A stretch of DNA of 34,549 nucleotides. Source: Mycobacterium sp. Lineage in GTDB: Bacteria > Actinomycetota > Actinomycetes > Mycobacteriales > Mycobacteriaceae. Position 1 is the first letter of the stretch, and the number at the start of each line of letters is the position of its first letter. A program made the translations under genes and the position numbers. The DNA lies in NCBI GenBank assembly GCA_025963385.1, contig JAOPUT010000287.1:1-34549 (forward strand), written 5' to 3'. This document shows positions 8,000 to 15,487 of this stretch, piece by piece. The notes under the pieces were generated by a model, which worked only from the letters and a program-made list of their open reading frames with translations, did no database searches and had not been told where the DNA came from.

Positions 8000-8464
8000 T
8001 CAGTTGCGCGCGGACTGAACCGGTCGGAACAGCGGGATCCAGACGCGGCTGTCCGCCTCGCCGGACAGGGACGTCCAGTCCTCGAAGAAGACCTCGACCG
8101 CCATCCCCACCCTGACCTCGTCCACGGGCACGCCCACGATGTTGGTGATGAGGCGGACGTCCGGTTCGTCGTCCAACTGGACCATGGCCACGATGTACGG
8201 CGGTTCGAATCCAGGAATCCAGTTCTGCCGATTGATGGTGTACGCCGCGACGGTCGCCTTACCGGAAACCGCCTCCGGCGCAACGTCGAGACTGCGACAG
8301 CGCCAGCATGCCGGACCCGGGGGGTGGAAGAAGTGGCCGCAGGCGTGGCATCGGCTGATCAGTAACTCGCCGTTCTGCCCGCCGGTCCAGAATGCGCGCG
8401 ACTCCGCGGTCGGACTCGGCGCCAATCGCAGCTGAGGCCGCTGGTACTCGATGTCGGTCGTCAT
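8000..8464 (-). CDS. DUF35 protein with intact zinc ribbon and OB fold
   Basis: This 154-residue DUF35 protein begins MTTDIEYQRPQLRLAPSPTAESRAFW. It has a complete four-Cys zinc ribbon, C-H-A-C followed by C-W-R-C (SRCHACGHFFHPPGPACWRCRS), and an OB fold (SGKATVAAYTINRQNWIPGFEPPYIVAMVQLDDEP). Members of the family work as partners of thiolase-fold or hydratase proteins in acyl-CoA metabolism. No thiolase-fold gene is adjacent here; the only one in the window is 4 kb away at 2986-4122, which already has its own DUF35 partner. The gene lies 34 bases downstream of the acyl-CoA dehydrogenase on the same strand and is probably the last gene of that operon. An AGGAGTGG-like ribosome site precedes the ATG at 8464. 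Confidence 0.85.
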   Translation of the reverse strand: MTTDIEYQRPQLRLAPSPTAESRAFWTGGQNGELLISRCHACGHFFHPPGPACWRCRSLDVAPEAVSGKATVAAYTINRQNWIPGFEPPYIVAMVQLDDEPDVRLITNIVGVPVDEVRVGMAVEVFFEDWTSLSGEADSRVWIPLFRPVQSARN

Positions 8465-8498
8465 GCAACCACTCCTTTGTGTCGCGTACGAGTATCGG

Positions 8499-9638
8499 TC
8501 ATCGGTCGAGCGAGCGACTGATCACCAGGCGTTGTATCTGGTTGGTGCCCTCGAAGATCTGGGTGATCTTGGCTTCGCGCATGTAGCGCTCGACGCGGTA
8601 ATCACGGGTGTAACCCGCCCCGCCGAACACCTGCACGGCGTCCGTCGTCACCTTCATCGCGGCGTCGGTGGCCACTAGCTTCGCTACCGAGGCTTGGCGT
8701 GAGTACGGTAGTCCCGCGTCACGGCGACGCGCCGCGTCCAGATACGTGGCGCGCGAGGAATCCACGGCAGCCGCCATGTCGGCAAGCAGAAAACCCAAGC
8801 CCTGATGGTCGATGATCCTGCGACCGAACGTCGTTCGCTGCTTGGCGTACTCCACTGCCGCGTCGAGCGCGGCCTGGGCCAGGCCGACGGCCACCGCCGC
8901 GATGCCGAGACGTCCGGAATCCAAGGCGCTGAAGGCGATTTGGAGCCCTTGCCCCTCGCTACCGATCCGGCGCTCTGCGGGCACCAACGCATCGTCGTAG
9001 TGCGCAGTCGTCGTCGGAATCGCGTGCAGGCCCATCTTGTCCTCGGGCGCGCCGAAGGTGAGCCCGTCGGTGTCCTTGGCCACCAGGAACGACGAAATCC
9101 CCTGGCTGCCCTCGCCGGTTCGGGCGAAAAGGCTGTAGAAGTCGGCGATGCCGCCGTGGGTGATCCACGCCTTGGCGCCGTTGATGCGGTACCCGCCGTC
9201 GACGGGTGTGGCCTTGCACGTCAGCGCCGCGGCGTCGGAACCGGCCTGCGGTTCGGACAGGCTGTAGGCGCCGATGGTCCGGCCGCTCAACATCTCGGGC
9301 AGCCAGGTCGACTTCTGTTCGTCGGTGCCGAATGCGATCAGCGGATGGCAGGAGAGCACGTGCACGCTCACGGCGACGGCCACCGCGGCCCAACGCGCCG
9401 CCAGCTCTTCCAGCACCTGCAGGTAGACCTCGTATGGCTGTCCGCCGCCACCCCACTCCTCGGGGTGGGGCAGCGTCAACAGCCCGACGTCGCCGAGGGT
9501 GGCGAAGAGGCCGTCCGGATAGGTCTCCGACCGCTCGTGCTCGTCGACGATGGGCTCGAGCGTCTTGTCGGCCACGTCGCTGGCGAGCTGGACGAGTTCG
9601 CGCGCTTCGGCGGTGGGAAGGAGTCGTGCGACACTCAT
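8499..9638 (-). CDS. Acyl-CoA dehydrogenase (single-domain FadE)
   Basis: This is a 379-residue protein of normal acyl-CoA dehydrogenase size. It contains the FAD/substrate motif YSLSEPQAGSDAAALTCKA, the segment AWITHGGIADFY, the helix QRTTFGRRIIDHQGLGF, and the C-terminal IFEGTNQIQRLVISRSL. The Glu in that last motif aligns with the catalytic base of short/medium-chain enzymes (MCAD Glu376 position). It should oxidise a saturated acyl-CoA to the trans-2-enoyl-CoA and pass electrons to ETF. I chose the ATG at 9638 (MSVARLLPTAEAR) because it overlaps the TGA of the upstream SDR gene as ATGA; a longer version from 9662 is possible but less likely. It lies in a minus-strand operon with two SDRs upstream and a DUF35 protein downstream. 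Confidence 0.9.
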   Translation of the reverse strand: MSVARLLPTAEARELVQLASDVADKTLEPIVDEHERSETYPDGLFATLGDVGLLTLPHPEEWGGGGQPYEVYLQVLEELAARWAAVAVAVSVHVLSCHPLIAFGTDEQKSTWLPEMLSGRTIGAYSLSEPQAGSDAAALTCKATPVDGGYRINGAKAWITHGGIADFYSLFARTGEGSQGISSFLVAKDTDGLTFGAPEDKMGLHAIPTTTAHYDDALVPAERRIGSEGQGLQIAFSALDSGRLGIAAVAVGLAQAALDAAVEYAKQRTTFGRRIIDHQGLGFLLADMAAAVDSSRATYLDAARRRDAGLPYSRQASVAKLVATDAAMKVTTDAVQVFGGAGYTRDYRVERYMREAKITQIFEGTNQIQRLVISRSLDR

Positions 9639-10456
9639 CCGACACCCTGCTGCCAGTCGCAACCCGTCAATTCAACGGACAGGTCCCAGAGTCGTCTGGC
9701 GCTGTCCGGGTCGATGGCCTTCTCCTTCAGCTTCGTCGGTTTCGGCTTGCCCCACTGGTGCGCGAGCCCGCGCGGGGAGAGGTAGGTGCCGTTGGGCAGC
9801 GTGGTGGTGATGGCTTGAATGGTCGACCGGGCGCCGTGTTCCGGACTCTGCGCGATGTGAGGCGAGATGACGCGGCCAGCCCATTGCAGGGGACCCGACC
9901 CGTCCCGGGTGATCGCGGTGTTCGTCATACCGGGATCGGACGCGTAGGCGGTCTTTCCGCGGTTGACGAGTTCCTGCACGAACAGCAGGTTCGCCAACTT
10001 GGACTCGCCGTACGCACCGAACGGGCGGTACTTGCGCTGCCGACAGTTCAGGTCGTCGAAGTGGATGCGAGCGGTGGTGTAGTTGGTACTGGCCACCGAC
10101 ACCACGCGGTCCTTGATGCGGTCGCCGAGTAGGCACGTCAGCGCGAAGTGGCCGAGGTGATTGATGCCCATGTGGGCTTCGAACCCGTCGACCGTGCGGG
10201 TGAGCGGAAGACCCAGCACCCCAGCATTGTTCACGAGCACGTCGACCGAGTCGACCCCGTCGGCGAACTTTCGGACGCTGGTGAGATCGGCTAGATCGAG
10301 CTCGGACACGCGGACGGCCCCCGGCATCGACGCCGCGGCTTCAAAACCCTTGGCCAGCGACCGGCACGCGATGATCACCTCGTGACCCGCGGCCGCCATG
10401 GCGGTCGCCGTGGCCTTGCCAACCCCGCTGTTGCCGCCTGTGACGATGATCCGCAA
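9635..10456 (-). CDS. Short-chain dehydrogenase/reductase, retinol-dehydrogenase-like
   Basis: The 273-residue SDR has the dinucleotide motif TGGNSGVGKATA at the N terminus, NNAGV at about residues 78-82, a serine in VVSVASTN, and the catalytic YGESK. The C-terminal extension (YLSPRGLAHQWGKPKPTKLKEKA) is typical of the WW-oxidoreductase/retinol-dehydrogenase subfamily, which usually acts on hydroxyl or keto groups of lipophilic substrates with NADP(H). The start is TTG at 10456, preceded by a GGAGGAGG ribosome site nine bases upstream; no ATG or GTG fits. Its stop overlaps the start of the acyl-CoA dehydrogenase. A near-palindrome rich in A and T lies 29 bases upstream. Confidence 0.88.
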   Translation of the reverse strand: MRIIVTGGNSGVGKATATAMAAAGHEVIIACRSLAKGFEAAASMPGAVRVSELDLADLTSVRKFADGVDSVDVLVNNAGVLGLPLTRTVDGFEAHMGINHLGHFALTCLLGDRIKDRVVSVASTNYTTARIHFDDLNCRQRKYRPFGAYGESKLANLLFVQELVNRGKTAYASDPGMTNTAITRDGSGPLQWAGRVISPHIAQSPEHGARSTIQAITTTLPNGTYLSPRGLAHQWGKPKPTKLKEKAIDPDSARRLWDLSVELTGCDWQQGVG

Positions 10457-10484
10457 CTGCCGTGACCTCCTCCGCGCCGATGCC

Positions 10485-10502
10485 TAAACAGTAAACTATT
10501 TA
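10485..10502. promoter_or_regulatory. AT-rich imperfect palindrome upstream of the SDR-FadE operon
   Basis: TAAACAGTAAACTATTTA matches its own reverse complement at 14 of 18 positions (TAAAyAGTwwACTrTTTA). It sits in the 74-bp gap between the two minus-strand SDR genes and would overlap the promoter of the downstream one. The core TAAACAGT recurs at 11436-11443 in the next promoter region. It could be a TetR-type operator or partly a -10 element; the regulator is unknown. Confidence 0.4.
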
Positions 10503-10530
10503 TCGTTTTGGCGACATAAGCGGCGATGTC

Positions 10531-11376
10531 TCAGTTCGGCGCATAACCGGGCGGGTTGGGGGAGTCGACCCACAGATCGAGGCCCAACTCGCCACCAGGG
10601 ACGCAGTCGTAGACCGACAGGTCGGTGACGCCGGCTTCGAGCAGCACGTCCTCGCACAGCAGGCTGTGGCCAGTGTAGGAGGCCGGTTTGCCGAGCACCG
10701 CGTACGCCGCGTCGGCATAGACCGCGGGTTTGCGAGCCCGAGCCATGGCCTCGTCGCCGCCCAACAGGTTCTGCACCGCCGCGGTGGCGACCAGGGTGCG
10801 GGGCCACAGCGTGTTCGACGCGATGCCCTCGGCGCGCATTTCCTCAGCAATCCCCAAGGCGCACAGCGTCATTCCGAACTTGGCCATCATGTACGCGGTG
10901 GGCTTGAGCCACTCGGACTCCAGCCGGATCGGCGGAGACAACGTGAGAATGTGCGGGTTGTCCCGACCCTTCATATGCGGGATGCAGGCCGCCGACACCG
11001 AGTACGTCCCCCGGACCTGGATGCCGTTCATCAGGTCGAAACGCTTGAGTGGCACCTCGGTGATGGATCCCAGGTTGATGGCCGAGGCATTGTTCACGCA
11101 GATGTCGATGCCGCCGAACTGCTCGACGGCCTGCGCCACCGCGCGCTCGACCGACTCGCCGTCCCTGATGTCGCCGACGATCGGCAGTGCGTGTCCGCCA
11201 GCTGCCTCGATTTCCTTGGCGGCGGTGTACACGGTTCCGTCCAGCTTCGGGTGGGGCTCGGCGGTCTTGGCGACCAGTGCGACATTCGCGCCGTCTGCTG
11301 CGACCTTCTTGGCGATCGCCAGGCCGATGCCCCGGCTGGCACCCGAGATGAACATCGTCTTCCCCGATAGCGACAC
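10531..11376 (-). CDS. Short-chain dehydrogenase/reductase, HSDL2-like (SDR_c)
   Basis: The 281-residue protein begins MSLSGKTMFISGASRGIGLAIAKK (NAD(P) motif GASRGIG). It carries NNASAIN in place of the usual NNAG, LSPP in the serine region, and the catalytic tyrosine-lysine pair in YMMAK. The insertion AKTAEPHPKLDGTVYTAAKEI after the second strand and the C terminus ending near DLWVDSPNPPGY are characteristic of the hydroxysteroid-dehydrogenase-like-2 group. That group acts on lipid or steroid-like carbonyls, but no substrate is proven. Start is GTG 11376 with a clear AGGAGGG ribosome site. It faces a divergent promoter region shared with the small ORF and acyl-CoA ligase. Confidence 0.88.
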   Translation of the reverse strand: MSLSGKTMFISGASRGIGLAIAKKVAADGANVALVAKTAEPHPKLDGTVYTAAKEIEAAGGHALPIVGDIRDGESVERAVAQAVEQFGGIDICVNNASAINLGSITEVPLKRFDLMNGIQVRGTYSVSAACIPHMKGRDNPHILTLSPPIRLESEWLKPTAYMMAKFGMTLCALGIAEEMRAEGIASNTLWPRTLVATAAVQNLLGGDEAMARARKPAVYADAAYAVLGKPASYTGHSLLCEDVLLEAGVTDLSVYDCVPGGELGLDLWVDSPNPPGYAPN

Positions 11377-11428
11377 GTTGGTCCCTCCTGCCGCGTGAGC
11401 GGTCGTCAGCGCTCGGCGGCGTCAGCAT

Positions 11429-11450
11429 AAAGCGTTAAACAGTTATTGCA
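11429..11450. promoter_or_regulatory. AT-rich divergent control region with second TAAACAGT copy
   Basis: Between the divergent SDR (start 11376) and the small ORF (start 11513), a short AT-rich block contains TAAACAGT (11436-11443) inside GCGTTAAACAGTTATTGC. That stretch has outer symmetry GC..TAA....TTA..GC. The same 8-bp core occurs at 10485-10492. Plus-strand elements TTGCAT and TAGAGT with about 15 bp spacing could be a weak promoter for the ligase transcript. This is pattern-based only. Confidence 0.35.
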
Positions 11451-11512
11451 TTACCGGGGCCTCGGCTAGAGTCGTACGGGTCACGGTCGACGATCTGCAA
11501 AAGGGGTGAGTC

Positions 11513-11623
11513 GTGGATCCCAATCCTGACTACGACGCGAGCGATGAACTCGAGTACTTCTTCAACTTCGTGCCATGGGGACTTCGCGGCGTCTACCCGC
11601 CCCCGGCGTACCCACCCGTCTAA
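11513..11623 (+). CDS. Small protein of 36 residues upstream of the acyl-CoA ligase
   Basis: A GTG codon at 11513 is preceded by the strong ribosome site AAAGGGGTGAG four bases upstream and opens a 36-codon frame ending at TAA 11621-11623. The product is acidic at the N terminus (MDPNPDYDASDELEYFF) and rich in aromatic residues and proline at the C terminus (PWGLRGVYPPPAYPPV). It has no Cys and no membrane segment. The ligase gene starts 18 bases later, so the two are probably co-transcribed. I do not recognise a family. The good ribosome site, clean termination and position argue for a real gene or a translated leader. A RiPP precursor is possible in principle, but no maturation enzyme is nearby. 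Confidence 0.5.
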   Translation: MDPNPDYDASDELEYFFNFVPWGLRGVYPPPAYPPV

Positions 11624-11641
11624 GCCGTTGAGCCATCTGGG

Positions 11642-13099
11642 ATGACGTGGGTAGAGCGGCTCTGCGCCATCCACGCACGCAGTGAGCGGCCCGCAGTCAT
11701 CGACGAGTCCGGCACCGTCACGGGCCGGGAATTCATCGGCAAGGCGGTCCACGCCGCCGAACTCCTCGCCTCCCTCGACGTCGGGGCAGGCCAACCAGTC
11801 CCCGCGTTGATCACGACCAACGCCGATGCCCTTGCGATGCTGGTCGGTGGTGCCGCCGCGAACCGGCCGCTCGCTCCGCTCGGACCGCGGCAGACGGTCG
11901 CGGAATTGGCCCACATGGTGCGCAGGACCGGGTCCACCGTCCTACTCGCCGAGGCGGCATTCGTCGAGACTGCCGCTGAGATCGCCGACGTCGTCGGGAT
12001 CCGGATGCTGGCGATACCCGCCCTGCAGGTGTCGAGTCGATCGCTCCACCGGGAGACCGGCGCGGCAGCGGTCTATCTGCACACCGCGGGCACGACCGGC
12101 GAACCCAAGCGCATACCCCTCACCGAACACGTGCTGCACACCCGTGCCGAATTGCTCTGCGACATCACCGGCCTAGGCCCCGACGGTCGGTACGCCACGG
12201 GCTCGCCGCTGCATCACATCGGCGGACTGGGCAACGTCCAGGCCGCCCTGATGGGCGGTGCGGCAGTCATCTGCACCACGAAGTTCTCCTTCGACTGGTG
12301 GCGCAGTCTCAAGACACTCGACGCGACGCACTGTCTACTGGTGCCGACCATGATCGAAATGCTCTTGCGGCAGCGACTTCTCGACGCCGTTCCGCTCGAG
12401 ACGCTGATCTATGGCGCTTCACCGATCACCGTCGGCACGCTACAACGAGTTCTCGACACCCTCCCCGACGTCGACGTCATCAGCCTCTACGGGCAGACCG
12501 AGGGCAGTCCCATCACCAGCCTGAGCGCAGCCGATCATCGACGGGCCGCGGCCGAGAGTCCCGACCTACTCGGCACGGTCGGCCGCCCCGTCGAGGGACT
12601 CCGGTTGCGCATCGATGGACCAGACGCGGCGGGCGTCGGTGAGGTGTTCGCCGCCGCAGACCACCTCGCGGCTCCAGCGGCCGATGGTTGGCTACACACG
12701 GGCGACCTCGGCAGGATCGACGACGATGGGTATCTGCGGCTGTCCGGGCGCCTGAACGACATGGTCATCCGTGGCGGCGAGAACGTGTATCCCGTCGAGG
12801 TGGAGAACACGCTCTCCGCCCACCCCGGGGTGGCAGCCGCGGGTGTCGTCGGGGTGCCGGACGCTCGGTTGGGGGAGACCCTCGCCGCGTTCATCGTCGC
12901 CGCCGACCCGGCCCGCCCACCAACGCCGGCAGAATTGCGATCCTTCTGCCGCAGCGCGCTCGCCGGCTACAAGGTTCCGGAGTACTGGTATTCGGTCGCC
13001 GAGTTGCCGCTCAACGGCGCGGGCAAGGTGCTGCGCACCCGGCTCCGCGCTTCACACGCTGACCAAGACGCCGACGATGGACGGCTGGATCTGACATGA
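11642..13099 (+). CDS. AMP-forming acyl-CoA synthetase/ligase (FadD-type)
   Basis: This 485-residue adenylate-forming enzyme shows the family's core motifs in order. The phosphate-binding loop is HTAGTTGEPKRIP (147-159), a slightly unusual variant of T-S-G-T-T-G-x-P-K. Next come YGQTEGSP, the hinge motif WLHTGDLGRIDDDGYLRLSGR, then MVIRGGENVYPVEVE, and a C-terminal lysine in NGAGKVLRTR that catalyses adenylation. It activates a carboxylic acid with ATP to the acyl-AMP and then the CoA ester, feeding the acyl-CoA dehydrogenases and SDRs of the divergent operon. The length is slightly short (most FadDs are 500-560), with a compact N terminus (MTWVERLCAIHARSERPAV). A 36-codon ORF precedes it. 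It converges with the TetR gene downstream. Confidence 0.9.
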   Translation: MTWVERLCAIHARSERPAVIDESGTVTGREFIGKAVHAAELLASLDVGAGQPVPALITTNADALAMLVGGAAANRPLAPLGPRQTVAELAHMVRRTGSTVLLAEAAFVETAAEIADVVGIRMLAIPALQVSSRSLHRETGAAAVYLHTAGTTGEPKRIPLTEHVLHTRAELLCDITGLGPDGRYATGSPLHHIGGLGNVQAALMGGAAVICTTKFSFDWWRSLKTLDATHCLLVPTMIEMLLRQRLLDAVPLETLIYGASPITVGTLQRVLDTLPDVDVISLYGQTEGSPITSLSAADHRRAAAESPDLLGTVGRPVEGLRLRIDGPDAAGVGEVFAAADHLAAPAADGWLHTGDLGRIDDDGYLRLSGRLNDMVIRGGENVYPVEVENTLSAHPGVAAAGVVGVPDARLGETLAAFIVAADPARPPTPAELRSFCRSALAGYKVPEYWYSVAELPLNGAGKVLRTRLRASHADQDADDGRLDLT

Positions 13100-13155
13100 G
13101 GACTGTCTCGATGCTTATCCGACCGACGTCATGTCCTCGGACCTGATCGCCAGCG

Positions 13156-13716
13156 TCAAGTAGGGCCACTCAGCGGTAACAGAATCTCGGTCGCGACGGC
13201 CAGTGCGGCGGCGCGTTGCCGAGGCTCGTCCGAGTGCTGCGGATCGCTCGTTCCGATGTGCAGACTGGACAGCGCAACGCGGGCTCGTAAACGACCCTCG
13301 ACGGGAGGCCCGGGTGGACTCAGCAGATCGAACAGCTCGAGGTAGCAGTCGCCGATCCTGGTCCGAAGAGCAGGATCGCGAATCGCCGAGGGTCCTTCCC
13401 GCACGAACCGGGCGAGCTGGGCCGTGGGTCCGGACAACAGGGTGCCGTAGCGACGTAAAACCTCGACGCGGGTAGTGGAGCCGACGGGCTGTGAGTGACC
13501 CCATTGCAGCAGTTCGTCGAGTTGGCCGAGGAAGTCTTCGATCAAGCTCGTCAGGATCTCGTCCTTCGAGCGGAAGTGGTAGTACACGGCGGCCTTGGTG
13601 ATTGCCAGGCGTTCTGCGATCTCTCGCAGCGACGTGGCGTCATAGCCATTTTCGGCGAAGAGCTGAAGAGCTACCGACTGCAATTGGGAACGGGTGTCGG
13701 TGCGTCGTTGATCCAT
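13156..13716 (-). CDS. TetR-family transcriptional regulator
   Basis: The 186-residue protein has an N-terminal TetR helix-turn-helix (about residues 10-57): LQSVALQLFAENGYDATSLREIAERLAITKAAVYYHFRSKDEIL. A helical ligand-binding domain follows. TetR proteins in mycobacterial lipid clusters usually respond to acyl-CoA or lipid ligands and repress neighbouring genes. It is divergent from the methyltransferase gene and convergent with the acyl-CoA ligase. An inverted repeat in its promoter (13740-13763) suggests autoregulation and control of the methyltransferase. Whether it also controls the FadD/SDR genes is unknown. Confidence 0.92.
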   Translation of the reverse strand: MDQRRTDTRSQLQSVALQLFAENGYDATSLREIAERLAITKAAVYYHFRSKDEILTSLIEDFLGQLDELLQWGHSQPVGSTTRVEVLRRYGTLLSGPTAQLARFVREGPSAIRDPALRTRIGDCYLELFDLLSPPGPPVEGRLRARVALSSLHIGTSDPQHSDEPRQRAAALAVATEILLPLSGPT

Positions 13717-13739
13717 CCGAACTCCTTGGGTGTCATGGC

Positions 13740-13763
13740 AGCTTACTTTACGACCGGTAAGCT
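13740..13763. promoter_or_regulatory. Inverted repeat in the tetR/methyltransferase divergent promoter
   Basis: AGCTTAC (13740-13746) and GTAAGCT (13757-13763) are perfect inverted 7-bp arms separated by 10 bp. An inner pair TTAC/GTAA (13748-13751 and 13757-13760) gives a second, tighter symmetry. The site is centred 35 bp upstream of the tetR ATG and about 50 bp upstream of the methyltransferase start. This is the normal place for the operator of a self-regulating TetR protein. Confidence 0.55.
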
Positions 13764-13802
13764 ATCTGGAGCATCTATTGAATGGCGACGAAGGGAACCG
13801 GA

Positions 13803-14741
13803 ATGGTCAGAACCGATGACGACACCTGGGACATCAACGAGAGTGTCGGTGCCACCGCACTAGGGGTGGCCGGGGGTCGCGCTGCGGAGACCAATGGCGA
13901 GAGTCCCCTCATCAGTGATCCCTACGCGCAGATGTTCCTCGAGGCGGCCGGCGACGGGATCTGGAAGATCTACCTCGGCGACGAGCCGCCTGCGGAGTTG
14001 GCCGAGATCGATCCGCGCTTCAAGGAGCGGATGGAGTTGATGAAGAGCTACATGGCGTCGCGGACGAAGTTCTTCGACGACTTCTTCCTCGCCGCAGCCG
14101 CCGACGGCATTCGGCAAGCGGTGATCTTGGCGGCCGGTCTCGACGCGCGCGCATGGCGGTTGGCGTGGCCGCAGGGGAGCGTGGTCTTCGAGATCGACCA
14201 ACCAAAGGTGCTGGCGTTCAAGCTCGACACGCTGGAGTCGCACGGGGTTTCGCCCATCGCCACTCACGTCGGCGTCGGCATCGACTTGCGTCAAGATTGG
14301 CCAAGAGCGCTGGTGGACGCGGGTTTCGACCCAAGTCAGCCAACCGCGTGGTCGGCCGAGGGCCTGCTGCCCTATCTGACGGCGGAGGCGCAGAATCTGC
14401 TGTTCGAGCGTGTCCAGTCGCTGAGCGCATCCGGGAGCCGGGTCTCGGTGGAGGCCTTTACCAACGACTTCTTCAGCGCCGAGAGCTTCGCGCGCCGCGA
14501 GGAACAGATGGAGCAGTACCGGGAGATCGCGAAAAGGCTGGGCGGCGAGGACATCACCAAGTCAGGGAATCTTCTCTATGAGGAGGAACGCACCGAGGTC
14601 ACCGATTGGCTGGGTGCGCACGGCTGGGAGGTCACCGGGATCACCGCCGAAGATCTGATGGTCAGCTACGACCGTCGCATCGACAGCGACTTGGAGGAAG
14701 CCTTCCCGGACAGCGTGTTCGTCGAGGGCCGACTCGCATAG
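13803..14741 (+). CDS. Class I SAM-dependent methyltransferase, mycobacterial LCM-like family (TIGR00027 type)
   Basis: This is 312 residues from the chosen start. The N-terminal [29 protein letters not shown] is the standard opening of the large mycobacterial family of putative SAM methyltransferases related to leucine carboxyl methyltransferase. The SAM loop is [18 protein letters not shown], followed by [13 protein letters not shown] (acidic residue for the ribose hydroxyls), and a later [10 protein letters not shown]. I chose the ATG at 13803, with AAGGG upstream, because family members begin at MVRTDDD; the ATG at 13782 would add seven residues. Substrates of this family are unknown. The gene is divergent from tetR, across a candidate operator, and is therefore a likely target of it. 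Confidence 0.9.
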   Translation: MVRTDDDTWDINESVGATALGVAGGRAAETNGESPLISDPYAQMFLEAAGDGIWKIYLGDEPPAELAEIDPRFKERMELMKSYMASRTKFFDDFFLAAAADGIRQAVILAAGLDARAWRLAWPQGSVVFEIDQPKVLAFKLDTLESHGVSPIATHVGVGIDLRQDWPRALVDAGFDPSQPTAWSAEGLLPYLTAEAQNLLFERVQSLSASGSRVSVEAFTNDFFSAESFARREEQMEQYREIAKRLGGEDITKSGNLLYEEERTEVTDWLGAHGWEVTGITAEDLMVSYDRRIDSDLEEAFPDSVFVEGRLA

Positions 14742-14917
14742 AGGACAAGCGTCGTCCTGGTCCGGGTAGGCGCGCCCGAGTTGCCTCGCCGAGGTAGATC
14801 AGGCTATTCGCTATTTTCTGGGTGGTGGCATTCTCGATCTGCGGAAACCGTATCGGCGAGCGGCAGCAGGCCAGCCTCCAGATGCAGGGTTGTTGACGCC
14901 AGGGTAAGTTTCGCCCA

Positions 14918-14950
14918 GCGGGGCCGCGGTGACGTAGCCTGCGGCCCCGC
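14918..14950. terminator. GC-rich stem-loop after the methyltransferase gene
   Basis: GCGGGGCCGC (14918-14927) and GCGGCCCCGC (14941-14950) form a perfect 10-bp stem with a 13-base loop, 177 bp downstream of the methyltransferase stop. No T-run follows, which is common for mycobacterial hairpin terminators. The 14742-14917 stretch before it holds nothing I can recognise. A transcription-ending role is likely but unproven. Confidence 0.45.
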
Positions 14951-15015
14951 CTCCCGCGGTCAAGCTTCGTTTCCATCCATTCGGGGTACTAGTCAGAACG
15001 GGACGCGCGTCGCGT

Positions 15016-15394
15016 CTACCCCGACTTCACGGCGCGCGCCCCGTCACCTGCTGGCCTCCTTTCGGTGGCGCGTTGTTCCGCCGTCGTGGCAATCCCCAGG
15101 AGATCGCGGAGTACCTGCTCGGCGAGATCACGCAACTTGAGATTCGAATCTGAGACTGCCACCGCAGCAACTCGAACGCCTTCGCATCCTCTATCTCTAG
15201 AGGAACATCAGCACACCCTTGGCCTGCTCGATCACGGCGCGACGCTCTTCGAAGCCTCTGACGGCGTTGGTGACTCGCTGCTGCTCGGCCTTCCTTGCCG
15301 GGGTCTTGGGCAAATGCGCACAAGTGTTTACCCAGCTGCACGGCCGGTCAATCCGAACGTTGCCGGGCGTGGGCGATCGCTGCCGAAGCGGCAC
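15016..15394 (-). pseudogene. Broken ANTAR-domain regulator gene
   Basis: Reading the minus strand, three frames together spell an ANTAR domain (RNA-binding antiterminator type). The first piece is FEERRAVIEQAKGVLM, ending at an in-frame TAG at 15197-15199. The second, in another frame, is EDAKAFELLRWQSQ (about 15150-15190). The third, in yet another frame, is NLKLRDLAEQVLRDLLGIATTAEQR (about 15065-15142), running to TAG 15016. Spacing between the first two pieces is about 4 bases short of the normal domain, and between the second and third about one base off, so at least two indels and a stop interrupt it. The region upstream of 15320 is poorly recognisable. Intact ANTAR proteins bind paired hairpins in nascent RNA; this copy cannot. 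The 15395-15487 stretch holds nothing more. Confidence 0.75.
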
Positions 15395-15487
15395 GTGGGA
15401 GCACTGTGGTGAACCGTGTGGCGCGGGGCGCGTCGCCGCGTAATGACTCGTGTTGGGCGTGCCGACGAGCTATCCGACCGACCGGGA

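Noticed and set aside
11513..11623. Small ORF as a mycofactocin-like RiPP precursor
   Set aside because: The C terminus contains GVY followed by a Pro-rich tail rather than ending in VY, and no radical-SAM maturase or other mycofactocin gene is nearby.
13098..13138. GAGGAC/GTCCTC inverted repeat between the ligase and tetR as a terminator
   Set aside because: A 6-bp stem with a 29-base loop is too weak to call.
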